A stretch of DNA of 46,080 nt from Lingula anatina (taxonomy: Eukaryota > Brachiopoda > Lingulata > Lingulida > Lingulidae), in the NCBI RefSeq assembly GCF_001039355.2, contig NW_019775791.1, forward strand, positions 796,038 through 842,117, read 5' to 3'. Below the pieces are notes generated by a model that saw nothing but the letters and a program-made list of their open reading frames with translations, did not search any database and was not told the DNA's origin. Below are positions 1 to 11,100 of the stretch, in pieces; position 1 is the first letter of the stretch; each line of letters starts with the position of its first letter. Position numbers and translations under genes: made by a program.

Positions 1-349
1 GGCAGTCAGTGTGATAAACCTCTCTGCCTACCAGTCCCTCAAGATACTAGGGTCTTAGGGTGAATTCACAATGAAGCTATTGTGTATGTGTGTGTGTGTG
101 CGCATGTGTGCATCTGCGTGCATGTGTGTGTGTGCATGCACGGGATAAAGCACAACAATTGGCCACATACACATGTATATGTACAATGTCAAATCTATAT
201 CTGTAATATCAAAACAAAGGACTTTATATCATAAACTGTAGCTTAGGATATAAAACCTCACTCCTCAACAAGTGACAACTACAATCCATTGACTTCCTTA
301 AGAACCATTAAGTAATTATTCTAATTATTCTTCCATGTTCATAGCTTAC
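1..349. other. Intron sequence at left edge
   Basis: It contains a GT-rich stretch at about 86-140. I see no further coding exon. It is presumably the intron after exon 5 of the minus-strand gene. Confidence 0.5.
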
Positions 350-452
350 CTTCAATGCCCTGAGCACAATGTGTTCATCTACCAGTATTCCCTTCATGTC
401 TCCTGCTTCGTATACCTGGTAGGCTATCCTTACATCCTGCAGCTCTTCAAAG
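350..452 (-). CDS. Exon 5 of the left-hand gene, EF-hand-like
   Basis: 103 nt, acceptor gttcag and donor gtaagc, phase 2 to 0. It encodes 34 residues that align with one helix-loop-helix of the calmodulin type, with degenerate loop EAGDMKGILVDE. Confidence 0.7.
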
Positions 453-3400
453 CTGAACAAAATAACATCGTCATTGAGCAAAACTGTTCATTAGCTTGGT
501 AGTTGGATCATATATGAAATTATCAAACACAAGCCGAAAAACTTTCATACCGTTAGCTTACGGTCAACCTGGACGAAGGCCTTCATCAGACTGATATGAG
601 TAGATGTTGACACCCAGTTACTGCTAGGTGGTATAGGGACCAGGACCCTCTTACGAATGTCAGGTAGATCACCCCCCCCCCCCTCCCTATTCATCAGTTG
701 GCCGTAAGCTAGTGGTATGAAAGTATTTCGGTTTGTGTTTGATAATTTTCATTTATAACATCGTCATTATTCTTTATATATGGGGGCATCACTCTGCAGG
801 ATTTCTTTAGAGGTCTGTTCACTGAATCTATTCTACTTCATAAATCAGTTTATTTTATCAGAACTTTTAATTTAGTTTAAGAGGATTAAGGTGAATTAAA
901 TCAAATTAATTTAGAGATCAATGATTAATACCCAAGTCAGGCCTGTGTGAGAAATCTAACAAAAGTACTAGTAACTACATTGTATAATTTATATATCTGG
1001 TATGAAAATAATCTACTTCATAAATCAGTTCATTTTATCAGAACTTTCAATTTAGTTTAAGAGGATTAAAATGAAGTAAATCAAAATAATTGAGAGCTCA
1101 ATGACAAAGACATAAGTCAGGGCTGTGTGAGAAAACTACCATAACTAACTCCAGGTATAATATATCGTAAACATGAAAAATTGCTGTTATACCAGGTTCA
1201 AATCATTATCGAATATATAAAAAATAAATGTCTATATAATTATCTTGACAAAAATCTCTAATCAGTGGCATTCTTTGCAGTGTAAACAGCATCAGTCTGT
1301 ATCACCAGGTTACTCCTGAATGTCAAACATTTCTATATCCTGCCCTTTACCAGGGTTACACTGAGTATTTCACTAGACTTCCAGAGTTTTTTTTTTTTTT
1401 TGGCTAATGCTGTGCACACTACTGTTCTGTCCAGCATACATGATGGATTCAAGCGTCCAAAGAGAATTTTAGTACAGAATTGACATCATCATTCTGCTGG
1501 CTTGTGTGTGTGTGTGTGTGCGTGCGTGGATGCATGTGTGCGACAGGGGGAAGGCTGAGAGGGGTGTACATACCTGAGAGCATGATAGTCTAACAATCTC
1601 ACAGCTCTCTTTACTACACACTGGTTCCAGTCAGCTGTGTGCATGTTGAAGGTCCTGTGCAATGCTTTCACAAAGTATTTGTAGTCTATCATTCTGTGGA
1701 ATTCCTGAAATCAAGATGACAAAGTCAAAATGGTGCCATTTATAAATATGTACACTTTTTAACCTCACACATTTGTGACAAAGGTTTTGGAATAATCTTT
1801 TCCTGTCCTCCCATGCATCTTTGTATCCATCCACTGGTTCATTTGTTATTTCTGCTACCTCTTCCTAAACCATTAGGAACTTGAAACTGATCGACAGGAA
1901 GATTTGGGGGCTCCATGGAATTTTAGTGCACATGGGGGTTCTATTTCTTCACATAAAGAATTTTTTCATCAATACATTTAAATAGCCATGCATGAAGGCA
2001 TATGTTGTAATAATTATGACATTTATTATCAACGGTGAAGACCCAGGCAGTGACATACTAGTAGATACCTGGTACTCCTGGAGCAGTTGGAAATTAATTT
2101 TTTACAAAGAGCTTATTATTGGAGAATCTAACTTGCAAAAATAATGATCATGTTTTATGTTGAGGAACAACAGTAGTAGGACCCTGGGTTCTCTACAGGT
2201 AGGCTAAACCTGGGGGTGGGGCTGTCCCTGGGGATGAGGCTGTCCTTGGAGGTGGGGTTATCCCTGGGGATGGGGCTGTCCCTGGGGTTCTATACCTGGG
2301 TATAGAATGGCAACCCATCAACAACATCTAGAATACATTTGAAACTATTACTAGTGCATCATACAAATGCAAAATTACCCTTATAGTAATGATATATTTT
2401 GCATAGGAAAATTGAAGAAGTTCAATAAAACAGTATATGGCTATATATCTTTTTCCTTCAGGAAAGTAATTTTCTGACTCAAAATACAGTATCCACAAAA
2501 CTATCAAGCATAAATAATACAAAGGCTTTTTACGGATAAACCAGGAGTAAAATCAACTGGTGTAACAGCTGTCTGGTTTTAAGTACAGTTTTTTATTTAC
2601 TTTCTGTCAGTCAAAGTGGTTGTGTTTAAAAAACTACACCCAGTCTGGGGAAGTTATATACTCTTTTGAATACATATTTGTCAGTGAAATCTTGCTCTTC
2701 AGTGAAATTTTCCACCAGAATTAACACCAATACTTTTGCAACTGCTTAAAAAAGCAACAACATTTAGCAAAAAAAATGTTGAACATAAATGTTTTAAATT
2801 ACTAGTCAACATTTATTGCATTTTTCTATTCTAAAAATGTAAAGGTAACTAAACAGGGGTGTTGAACCTTCACATATATTCTATTGAGGCACCTGTTGTA
2901 ATAACATTTACTTTACAACCCGATAAAGAAGCAGCTCACAAAAGGGCAGGTTTTAATGAATGAAATTAAATTGTAACTGTGACACATGCCTACAGGTGCT
3001 GCCAATATACAGAGAATAAATCCCGTGTTTACTTGGCAAGAAAAGAAATGAGCAATAAATTATAACTTTGTTTATTTTCTAATCAAGCGTCTCCCAGCAA
3101 ACTGAATGTAGCTCGCTGCTCCACATTTGAATTTCATTCAAAACGGGAACAATAATAATCATAATCCAGTGGTAAAAAGACTAGGGTTTATATTAAGGCT
3201 GGCACAGTTAATATAACACTGGCAGCTGGGACTCTTGGTATATTATTTACTACTAAATAAAAAGCAATCTATTTATTTACAAGAATGTCCATGACTACAG
3301 CTATAGCATATATTTTATGAGGACCGGGGGAACAAAAATCCTATAATGTAACTGAGAAGACTAAGCATAATATGAAAATAACTGAGATAAAGATATTGAT

Positions 3401-5960
3401 CAGTATCAATGTAAACATATTTTTTCTGTAAATGGATATAAGCTAGTGCCTTGCACTTTCATCAAAATTATCACCTCTGCCAAGGAAAATATGTAACCAC
3501 CTTGTTTTGTCTGATTGTCAACACTATTACTCAAAAAGTTGGTTTTTGATGACATTTTTAGGAACGTCCAACTCAGAAGTGTTTAGATTTTGACTGGATC
3601 ACCATCTGAATCTAGGAATTTCTCACCATCGCAAGATAGGGACAGTTTGATTATTTTCACTTATAACTGCTCCAAAAATATAGTTTATTCATGAATAATG
3701 AGAATTTAGCTAATTAATTAGTTAATTAATAAATAATTAATAACAATGAGTTTTCTGGCAGAGTGCTTTTCAGGTCATCACAACAATTATTGCACAAATA
3801 TTTTACATGTGGAAACATCTAAACGTTAAGTTCAAATTAACTGCAAAGTAAAGCAAAATAACTGTGCACAGGTCCTTATGGTATTGTCTTAACTTATAAT
3901 AATAATAATAATAATAATAATGCATATTGAGCAGTAAATGTGTATATATGACTTGGCATTTGCTGGCTCACTAATTTATGAAGAGTAGTATATATATATA
4001 TACATGAATTCAATACTAGTACAGTAAATATAATAATGAATATATCTACTAAATCATAATACATAAAAGTTTCACTAACCGGGATGGTAAGTCCTTCAAG
4101 ATCCTTAACTGCCTCATTTTCCGGAATATTACTACGGAAAACATTGTCTGGAAACTGGAAGATAATGAAAAAGTAATTAGTGAATTCTTTGAACAAAATA
4201 ATAAACATAAATATATAGAATAGTTCATTTTTGTGCTGATATAAAAAAAGTTACTAAATAAAGTTATATGTATGTCCTTTCCAGGGCTTTCCTTTGTGAT
4301 GATAAGTATATGTAACATCAAAATATATATTTTTTATAGCAAGTAAAAGACAAAATTGATATTTTTAAGTATACAACCAGCCATCTCATACAGTGTGTTA
4401 GTCCTACAGAACCAAAAATAAATCATCCAAAAAAAATTGTTTTTTTATTATTTTAGCTAATTTTTTCTATATTTCAGGGGCGGATTTAGGGGGTCTTCTG
4501 GGTCTTCCGGAAGACGGTCAGATTTTCAAGTTTACATTGACGGGTATCTAATTATTTCTGTCGGAAGACGGTCAGAAAAAGGAGGATGGATCAACAAAGA
4601 TAATTTGGAAGACTGTCAGAAAATAACTCTGGATCCGCCCCTGTATTTTATTCCATTTTTTAAAATTTAAACTACAAGAGATAGCAGCAGAGTTTCTAAC
4701 ATCCCCAACTAATGAAAACATAAATCCACACTACAAATCCTTTCTCTAAACATTCAACAGAAGCAAGACTGATATTCCCACGTCACTCAGATATTTATCT
4801 AAAGTCATTTTTCAATCAGTTTGGGCATTCTTTATTTCAAGTGATTTTTGTTCAAGTGCAAACTCTGACTCCATTTCTATAGACAGGAAATGATGTACAA
4901 ATATTTGATACTGCAGCAGCATCCTTGAGGACTGACTACAGAAATCTATAGCTCATACAAAGCATGGTTAATCAAATGGCAGCCAAGGGAATTCAGGTCT
5001 GAATATAAATGAAAGGTTACAGTGAATAAGGTATGATTAAGATCATAAGAGCAGATATGTCTGCAAATAAATTTGTAATTAAATATTTAATACTTATCAG
5101 TGACAGACATGTTGAGAACAGAAGTAAAGTTACATGTTTATGAGTCTATTAACAAAGTAAAAGATTTCTCAAGGCTGTAAGTATATCATACAGTTTCTAA
5201 TACTATCTTTAGATGTATTCAAGAATAGAAAATATTGATGATCTGTGCAGCGTACTTACCCCCAAAGACCTGGCAAGACACCTGAAAATTAAAAAATCAA
5301 TATCGATTTTTAAAAAATCAATAAAATGTATGATCATATTTTGACATAAACATTGTCAGTAAAACCATAAGTTCTGAAATTCACAATTTTATCCTACATG
5401 TCAGAAAAAAATGGGGAATGTCAACAAAATATTTTACTGTAAAATCAATGGTCAAACTGCAGCATCCATTTACTCATGCATCGCTAACTGTCTGGTATTT
5501 GACTTTGCAGATATTGTTATGAATGTTTATTTTGAAATACTTTCACCAGAGAGTAGAAAAGGAAGCTTCTGAAGATGGTAACATTTTATTCCACTACATG
5601 TACCTTTAGAGGAGCAGACATTTCCACGATACTAACATGATCAAAGCCAAAGGTAGGGTTCCCTTACTGTACTTTCCAACATTGTAAATTAACCTAAGTT
5701 TCTACATCTAAATCTAAACATCAAAATATTTCAAATAAAATAGGAAGTAAAGTATTTACAAGTGTGGACAAGACCGCATAAAACTTTAATATCGATTTCT
5801 GATTGTCGCTGTTGCACTGATTGATTCAATCTGAATCCTAAGATCAATACTTGGCAAACACTTGACTTACTGGCAAACTTACTTGCTTGGCAACTTACCC
5901 CATTTCTTCCCAAGTGAAAAATCCGCGTCTGTGCGGATATTTCAAATGAATCATAGTCAT
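350..5960 (-). CDS. Unrecognised gene, 5' five coding exons (partial, EF-hand-like)
   Basis: Five exons on the minus strand join in one open frame: 5960-5899, 5281-5260, 4154-4080, 1704-1574 and 452-350 (62, 22, 75, 131 and 103 nt; 131 codons). All have AG acceptors and GT donors with matching phases (2, 0, 0, 2, 0). The predicted start reads MTMIHLKYPHRRGFFTWEEM. Later text includes FPDNVFRSNIPENEAVKDLE and FEELQDVRIAYQVYEAGDMK. The last exon fits a degenerate EF-hand: a helix-loop-helix with loop EAGDMKGILVDE keeps the hydrophobic residue at position 8 and the Glu at position 12, but lacks the usual acidic residues at positions 1, 3 and 5, so calcium binding is doubtful. No signal peptide or membrane span is visible. 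The 3' part lies beyond the left edge, because the donor after 350 is intact and no further exon is clear in 1-349. I do not recognise the family. The exon chain is fairly secure; the function is unknown. Confidence 0.72.
513..752. mobile_element. MITE-like element with 56-bp terminal inverted repeats
   Basis: The left arm 513-568 and the right arm 697-752 are inverted copies with only a few mismatches. Both contain TTATCAAACACAA and CTTTCATACC followed by a TTAGCTTACGG-like core. The interior of about 130 bp has a poly(C) run and no coding potential. It sits in the intron between exons 5 and 4 of the left-hand gene. It fits a non-autonomous DNA transposon. Confidence 0.75.
831..1155. repeat. 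Tandem duplication, period about 180 bp
   Basis: The block starting CTACTTCATAAATCAGTT recurs about 180 bp later (around 831 and 1011). Similarity continues for roughly 140 bp through TTTAGTTTAAGAGGATTAA to GCTGTGTGAGAAA, with scattered substitutions. It is intronic and shows no coding signal. Confidence 0.75.
1574..1704 (-). CDS. Exon 4 of the left-hand gene
   Basis: 131 nt, acceptor atttcag and donor gtatgt, phase 0 to 2. It encodes EFHRMIDYKYFVKALHRTFN and then a basic, helix-forming stretch ending LLDYHALS across the junction. Confidence 0.72.
2209..2291. repeat. Minisatellite, 18-bp unit, about 4.6 copies
   Basis: Units begin at 2209, 2227, 2245, 2263 and 2281 and follow the pattern cctggggatggggctgtc with few substitutions. 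The array is intronic and is likely to vary in length. Confidence 0.85.
3472..3605 (+). repeat. Diverged copy of the CCTCCGCCAAGG repeat family
   Basis: It begins CACCTCTGCCAAGGAA and continues with TTTTGTCTGATTGTCA, ACTCAAAAAGTT, TTTTTAGGAA and GACTGGATCACC. These occur in the same order as in the better-preserved copy at 44998-45374. It is strongly diverged and looks like an old insertion. Confidence 0.55.
3897..3921. repeat. (AAT)n microsatellite
   Basis: About eight AAT units in an intron. Confidence 0.9.
4080..4154 (-). CDS. Exon 3 of the left-hand gene
   Basis: 75 nt, 25 codons, phase 0 on both sides, acceptor cttccag and donor gttagt. It encodes a polar stretch beginning FPDNVFRSNIPENE. 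Confidence 0.68.
4475..4643. mobile_element. MITE of the GGGGCGGAT family, copy 1 (169 bp)
   Basis: It begins CAGGGGCGGATTTAG and ends CTGGATCCGCCCCTG (imperfect terminal inverted repeats). It is flanked on both sides by TATTT, a likely 5-bp target duplication. The interior carries repeated GGAAGAC(G/T)GTCAGA blocks. A related copy in reverse orientation lies at 32994-33159. It is in an intron of the left-hand gene. Confidence 0.8.
4644..5259. other. Intron remainder between exons 3 and 2 of the left-hand gene
   Basis: AT-rich sequence. I see no coding exon, inverted repeat or RNA gene. Confidence 0.5.
5260..5281 (-). CDS. Exon 2, a 22-nt microexon of the left-hand gene
   Basis: The acceptor is ttttcag and the donor is gtaagt. 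It encodes CLARSLG between the flanking phases 2 and 0. It was found only by joining phases; it is far too short to show as an ORF. Confidence 0.65.
5899..5960 (-). CDS. Exon 1 (coding part) of the unrecognised left-hand gene
   Basis: The start ATG is at 5960-5958 and the exon ends in ATGGG followed by gtaagt at 5898-5893 (phase 2). The start was chosen because only this frame stays open through the next four exons. An upstream ATG near 6090 runs into a stop after seven codons. Confidence 0.65.
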
Positions 5961-8123
5961 TCTGATCTTCCTCTCGTAGTCCTAAGTTAGGACCGTCACT
6001 TTAATCAACTTGAACGCTCCTGACACTCCATTTATCTGGTATCCAAGTTCAATAGTTTGTGTAGGCCGCCATCTTTTGTTGACACTGCTGTTGATTCGAG
6101 TGCTTCTACGCCCGGTAGCGGGCCAACAATTGCCAATAAAATCAAGTAAAACTACAGCACTCAGTTTCTTGTACTAATACATCTTTCTTAAGAATGGCTG
6201 TATGTTAATATTAATATTATCACGTCTCAATACAACCAAATTTAAAAAGAACCAAAAAATTCAGTAAAAACTTAAGATAAAAAGAGCAGAAATGTGATAG
6301 GTGTGCTCATCCTTCACAATCGTCTCACCTAGCACATTTTATATTAACAACTGCATGCGTTTGTGCAGAAAAAGTTTTTATGACTATCGCCCGGATTTCG
6401 CAGCAATTACAGGGTTTTTTTAAAAGCAACATATTTTTTGAAACTGCGGTAATTCGTTCAAAGCATTATAGTGGTGTTTTCTTGTATAGTGTTGCAAAGA
6501 GATGATATATTATAATTGTGCATCTTTGACAGGATAAAAGTTTCCAAAGGCATTTGTTATTCACTATGTTCTCGCAGAAAAAAATATCAAAAACAGAAAA
6601 AAAATAACATCTTCAAATCTGCTTGAGGAGCTAAAGAGGGGGGATAATGTTTTTAAAAGCCCTCGTTTCGAACCCTTCCAAGCTATCTTATCTAGCCTAC
6701 TTTCTCCAAGAAGCATTACCTGGAAAGTCTAGTGCAATAGTATCAAGGTTTACCCGGTAGGGGGTGGGTGGGGGCACATGAGTTAAGTATTCTTTTTTCA
6801 TACCATCCACTGGATAATAGTTAAAATATATGACGCATGATTTTCAGGACAACGGAATCTTTTTTCTCGCTTTTTTGGGAGTAGTTGGGGTGGGGTGGCA
6901 GGGACGGATCCAGGATTATTTGAAGGGGGAGGGGCGCGGATGCGAAGCTGGCTTTGGGTTAGGGGACCATTTAAGGACCTCGAAAAAAAAATGGATTGAA
7001 GAGGGTAAATTGTGCCATTTGGTACGGTTTAGAACTATGATTCAGCTCATCAAAATTATAATTTGAAGAGGGGACCATTGGTGTGATTTTTTTTTCGGAT
7101 ATCGAAGGGGGGGGGGGTCAGGACCCCTCTCTAAATCCGCCCCTGGGTGGGGGTGGGGTGAGTGGGTGATAAATGTGACTCCTCCTGATCTTTAATAAGT
7201 ATGTTCGTCCTATGTATTTGGAACACCTTAATTTTTTTTCCTTTTCATTTCACAAAATGTATTAAAACTTGATATAGACATAAAACGCTTCTCATGTGTC
7301 TTTTTACAAATTAAGTACACCTGTACAAATAATTACTTTCGGTAATACTAATTCGATTATCCAGTTTATTTTTTTAATGCTTACATAAAAGCTTTTATAA
7401 TGCATAATACACAAACAACATTCTTTGAAAAAAATGCAGTTGATTTACGCATTTTTATGCAAATCACCAATTAAAGGCAATTAATATTTCACATTGATTA
7501 AGATTTTTTAAAATCTCGTTAGAGAGAGTTGACAATAAAGGACATAAACGTGGATATTTCATCACACAAGAACGTCGAACTAATATAAGGCAAACACTAT
7601 TCTTCTTCCTATTAATTCGGGGTGTAATGTGAAAGTGCGATAAAACTGTCTGGAATCCGTGTGTCAAAATGCCAATCATCTGTCATCGTAATCACAGCAC
7701 AGCATCAATGGCATTTGATGAACACACTTTGTTCTGCAGGTGCGCGTTGTGCCTGGGCATTACAATCTAAATCTAAGATCTCAGAACGATAAGGGATGTT
7801 ATAGGTTGGTTATGAGCAACCAGTTTTTCGAATAAGAACATAAAGACATATACTGGGTGTTATAAACGTCGAAAAATTCCAAATGTACAATGAAAAAACA
7901 GCTTTTAATCGGTTTGAGCAGTGAAAGTTACTTTGTTGTTCTGGCGGAAGGATCCAGATTCCAGGTCGAGGTTGGCCGCAAGTAGTGCCCGGGTCAGAGA
8001 AGTCTCAAGAGATTGCAGTGAGAAAGTTGTAGAAACTTTGTGTTGATTTTCGTCTGTTTCCAAACGAATTGATGACTCCAGAGGAGCAAAAAGAGGGATT
8101 TCACCATCCCGTGATTACTTAGG
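5961..8123. promoter_or_regulatory. Divergent intergenic region between the left-hand gene and LRP5/6
   Basis: The two start codons face away from each other, 2.16 kb apart. The region must hold both 5' UTRs and both promoters; I cannot place a TATA box or transcription start with confidence. The likely 5' UTR of LRP5/6 is within about 7950-8123. An inverted-repeat element occupies 6899-7145. No coding sequence is supported. Confidence 0.55.
6899..7145. mobile_element. Inverted-repeat element, GGRCGGATCCAG type, 247 bp
   Basis: It starts CAGGGACGGATCCAGG and ends CTAAATCCGCCCCTG. G-rich runs lie just inside the ends. Chance translation of the left end gives GRIQDYLKG, a signature of this repeat class in spurious invertebrate gene models (established knowledge). 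The right end matches the fragment at 44286-44360 in reverse. Confidence 0.75.
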
Positions 8124-8178
8124 ATGAGGTGGATTGGTTTAATCTCCATCTTGTCCAGTGTTTTCAACATAATCCATG
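8124..8178 (+). CDS. LRP6: LRP5/6 exon 1, signal peptide
   Basis: Found by searching for a short hydrophobic peptide ending in phase 1. ATG at 8124 gives [18 protein letters not shown] plus one base before the donor gtgagt. An in-frame TGA lies 12 nt upstream of the ATG, so the reading frame starts here. The joined Gly and exon 2 give ..[15 protein letters not shown], a plausible cleavage region just before propeller 1. cDNA would confirm it; no other upstream ATG segment fits both hydrophobicity and phase. Confidence 0.82.
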
Positions 8179-11100
8179 GTGAGTACCGATAAGTTCATAA
8201 GTTAGTGCCGTGCAGTTCATTTGTTTATCCAGTGGAGGCCCGCCAAGTGAAGCCCCAACGCTGAGCCGGACCTGAGCATTCCTGGGGCATATAACTCAAA
8301 TCAGGCTCCTAGCGGAGTGAGAAGAAAGCTTAGGCGTTCTGGAATGTTGATATGAGTGGATGTAAAAATCGGCGAGAGAGAGAGAGAGAGAGAGGGTAGC
8401 AGGGATGAAGTGTGGGCCGTGGGTAGCCATGTTGAATCAAGACGTACCTAAGTGGATGTAGGTCACCTAGCTTCTTTGAGGAGTAAGATTTGACGGCTGG
8501 CCACATAGATATAGTGTTCATTCTCACCCTAGTCTAATACCCAGTGAAATTTCACTGTGTGGAATACATTACCCAGATTACTGCAACAAAAAACATCAAA
8601 GGTTTCATTGACAATAGCAGTTGCCCTCCCCCACCCGCGTACACTGACCCCTGAAGTACTGCAATAACATATATTCATAATCATGAACGCTGGGGCCTGG
8701 AGTGAAGGGGTATTTAGATAACTGGAAGACGTCCTACTGTGTCTGTATTGAGGAATAGGTTGTGTTGGTGAAAGAGAGCTGTCACAGACTCTGTAGTGAA
8801 AAGAAGGCAGTAACAAAGGCAGCTTTGTGAGAGGTGTGCTTCTAGTCTCATACGAGGAGCAAGAAATGAAAGTATTGTCCATTGACCCAGTCCCAGCCAA
8901 GGGAAGTGTGTTTGTTCTTAAGGAGTGAGGCTTAAAAGTTAGTCACTAGCAGACACCTGGGCCCCTACCAGCAGTTTGACTTGTGGTTTGGTGAATACTT
9001 TCTTAATGACCAAGAACTGTTCAGAAACACTGCAATGCCATATATTTATATCTTTTTTTTATTTTTTGTTTCATTACCTTAAAAGAAAAAATATTCCATT
9101 GCCATCTGATATTAAAATGGTTTGAATGCCCTTTGGCTAATACATTATTTGACATAAAATTCAGGCACAGGAAGATTGAAAAAGTTACATGGCTCCTAAT
9201 AAGTTCATTGATTCAGTGAATGTAATATTTGCATGTACTAGTAAATTGTTGAGTTTGTTTCACTAAAGCACCTCTCTAAAAATTATATTTACAATATATG
9301 GGCCATTCTATTTGAAAATCTCATATGAATCATTCTTGCTGATCTTCAGTCTTTTGTGGTCATTGTCTGAGACTTAAAAATAATGCCATCACTTGTAAAT
9401 ATTTCTATTGTTACTGGATGAACTTTAACTGAAGTAACTCTCCGGGCACATGTTAAAAAGAATATTTCTAGCTTTTGGTTAAAAAAAAGCAACCCATGTG
9501 ATGCCAGAAGCAATGCAAAGAATTTTTTGGCATGAGTTTCGCATTTGTTATTGCATATACTGTAATTGTAACAAGCAGGTTTTATCAACATGACACTGTT
9601 TTAACATTAGGATTTCTTCTGTTCTGTGTTAGATAGCTACCAGACAGGAAACCTATTCTGAGAAGCTCTTAACTGGGGTATAGAATGGTCAAACATTCAG
9701 CTTGACATTGTCCATTGCATTGCAAAAACTTTCAAGACTAAACAAGAAGTTCTTGGCAAAGAGCAACTTATTAATAGGACAAAGGCTATAGTGCCTCCCC
9801 CCCCCCCTTATATGATCATTGCCCCCTGTGGCCCATTGATTGAGAGTAAATCAGTATGTTTGTATTTTTAAAGTCATGTAAATTGTCTGAATGTTATCCT
9901 ACTAGTACCAGCATATGCAGGTCTACTCTTCAAGCAGTAGGCTTTGAGAGACTGAATTATAAAACAGAATGCTGGCATTTTCATCAGCAGGGCTTAATAT
10001 TAGGGATGAATGATTACTATTAATATATAATTGTAATTTAAAGAGGAAATTTCATTTGGAGGTTAATGCTGGAGCTTGCTCGGTTATTGACTCAATATAT
10101 TCAGTGAGTTTGTGACAAGTTGTACGTATTATGTAAAAAGACATGTCAGTGAAGTTTAGATGATGGATATTTGCTGATTACTTTAAACTGTTGGTTTGAC
10201 TTCTCTTTGTGTTATTGATTTTACTAATGGGATATGTTAGTAATGTATGGAGTGAGTGTTGAAATTGGCATGTTCATCTCCAGAGCGCCTCAAAACTGAC
10301 ATCATTGATACTTCAAACCATCAGGAAACACAAAGAATCAAATATAATCTTCACATACGGTGCTGTCCCAATTGAAACTATACTTGGAGCAATAGACATG
10401 CCTAAATGGAGCTTTTATCTTTTGTATTTTTTCCTTAATTTATATCTAAATTGTCTGTTTGAATTTATTTTTTAAATCAGAAAAAAAAAACCCCTGCATG
10501 CTATAGGAGATATTCCTTGGATTATTTGTTGTTAACAAACTTACCTTATATTTTGTGAAATGTTCTATATTGCACAGAAATAATTTCAGTGGAGATAGCT
10601 TATACAGTCTTCTTGTTGAGATATAATATCAGTGATGGATGTGTGCACCATATCATCAATAGCTCACCACCCTGAGGCCTAAATTGGAGCTTTTGAAAAA
10701 AAATTATGCCATCCTTTGACTGTTTATCAGATATTTTTCATTAGTCAATAAAGTGAAGAGCATTGTTAAAACCTTACTGATGTGAATGTCTGAAAACCAG
10801 ATTTAAAAATGATTATTTTAATAAATGTTGATTAAAAAATTCTGGTCCACATCAATCTTATTCACTATTAAAAATCATAGATATTCACTGGAAACGAGGA
10901 AAGTTATTTTCCAATGCACATATGTTAAGGTTCAGCCGGGCTATACTTGTGACCGCAGTAAACATTTTCACCAAGGGAAGACACATGTCTTGTAAGTGAA
11001 AGCCATGCCCCTTAGGTTACGGGTGTGTATTCAAGTGCTCAGACATGAGGCCAGTGTGCTTTGGAACAGTAGGGGATCGCTGGAACACAGGATTTTCCCA

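Larger units (their letters stand above)
1705..4079. other. Intron of left-hand gene
   Basis: AT-rich. It holds the 18-bp minisatellite (2209), a diverged copy of the CCTCCGCCAAGG repeat (about 3472) and an (AAT)n tract (3897-3921). I see no coding exon. Confidence 0.6.

Noticed and set aside
5958-6091. ATG near 6091 (minus) as start of the left-hand gene
   Set aside because: It reads only seven codons to a TGA. The ATG at 5960 is the one that opens into the phase-matched exon chain.
6830-7066. 78-codon plus-strand open frame with GRIQDYLKG
   Set aside because: Translation of the inverted-repeat element 6899-7145; a known kind of spurious gene model.
8529-8900. 123-codon minus-strand open frame in intron 1
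   Set aside because: Ser/Thr-rich text without recognisable domains; no acceptor or donor linking it to other exons.
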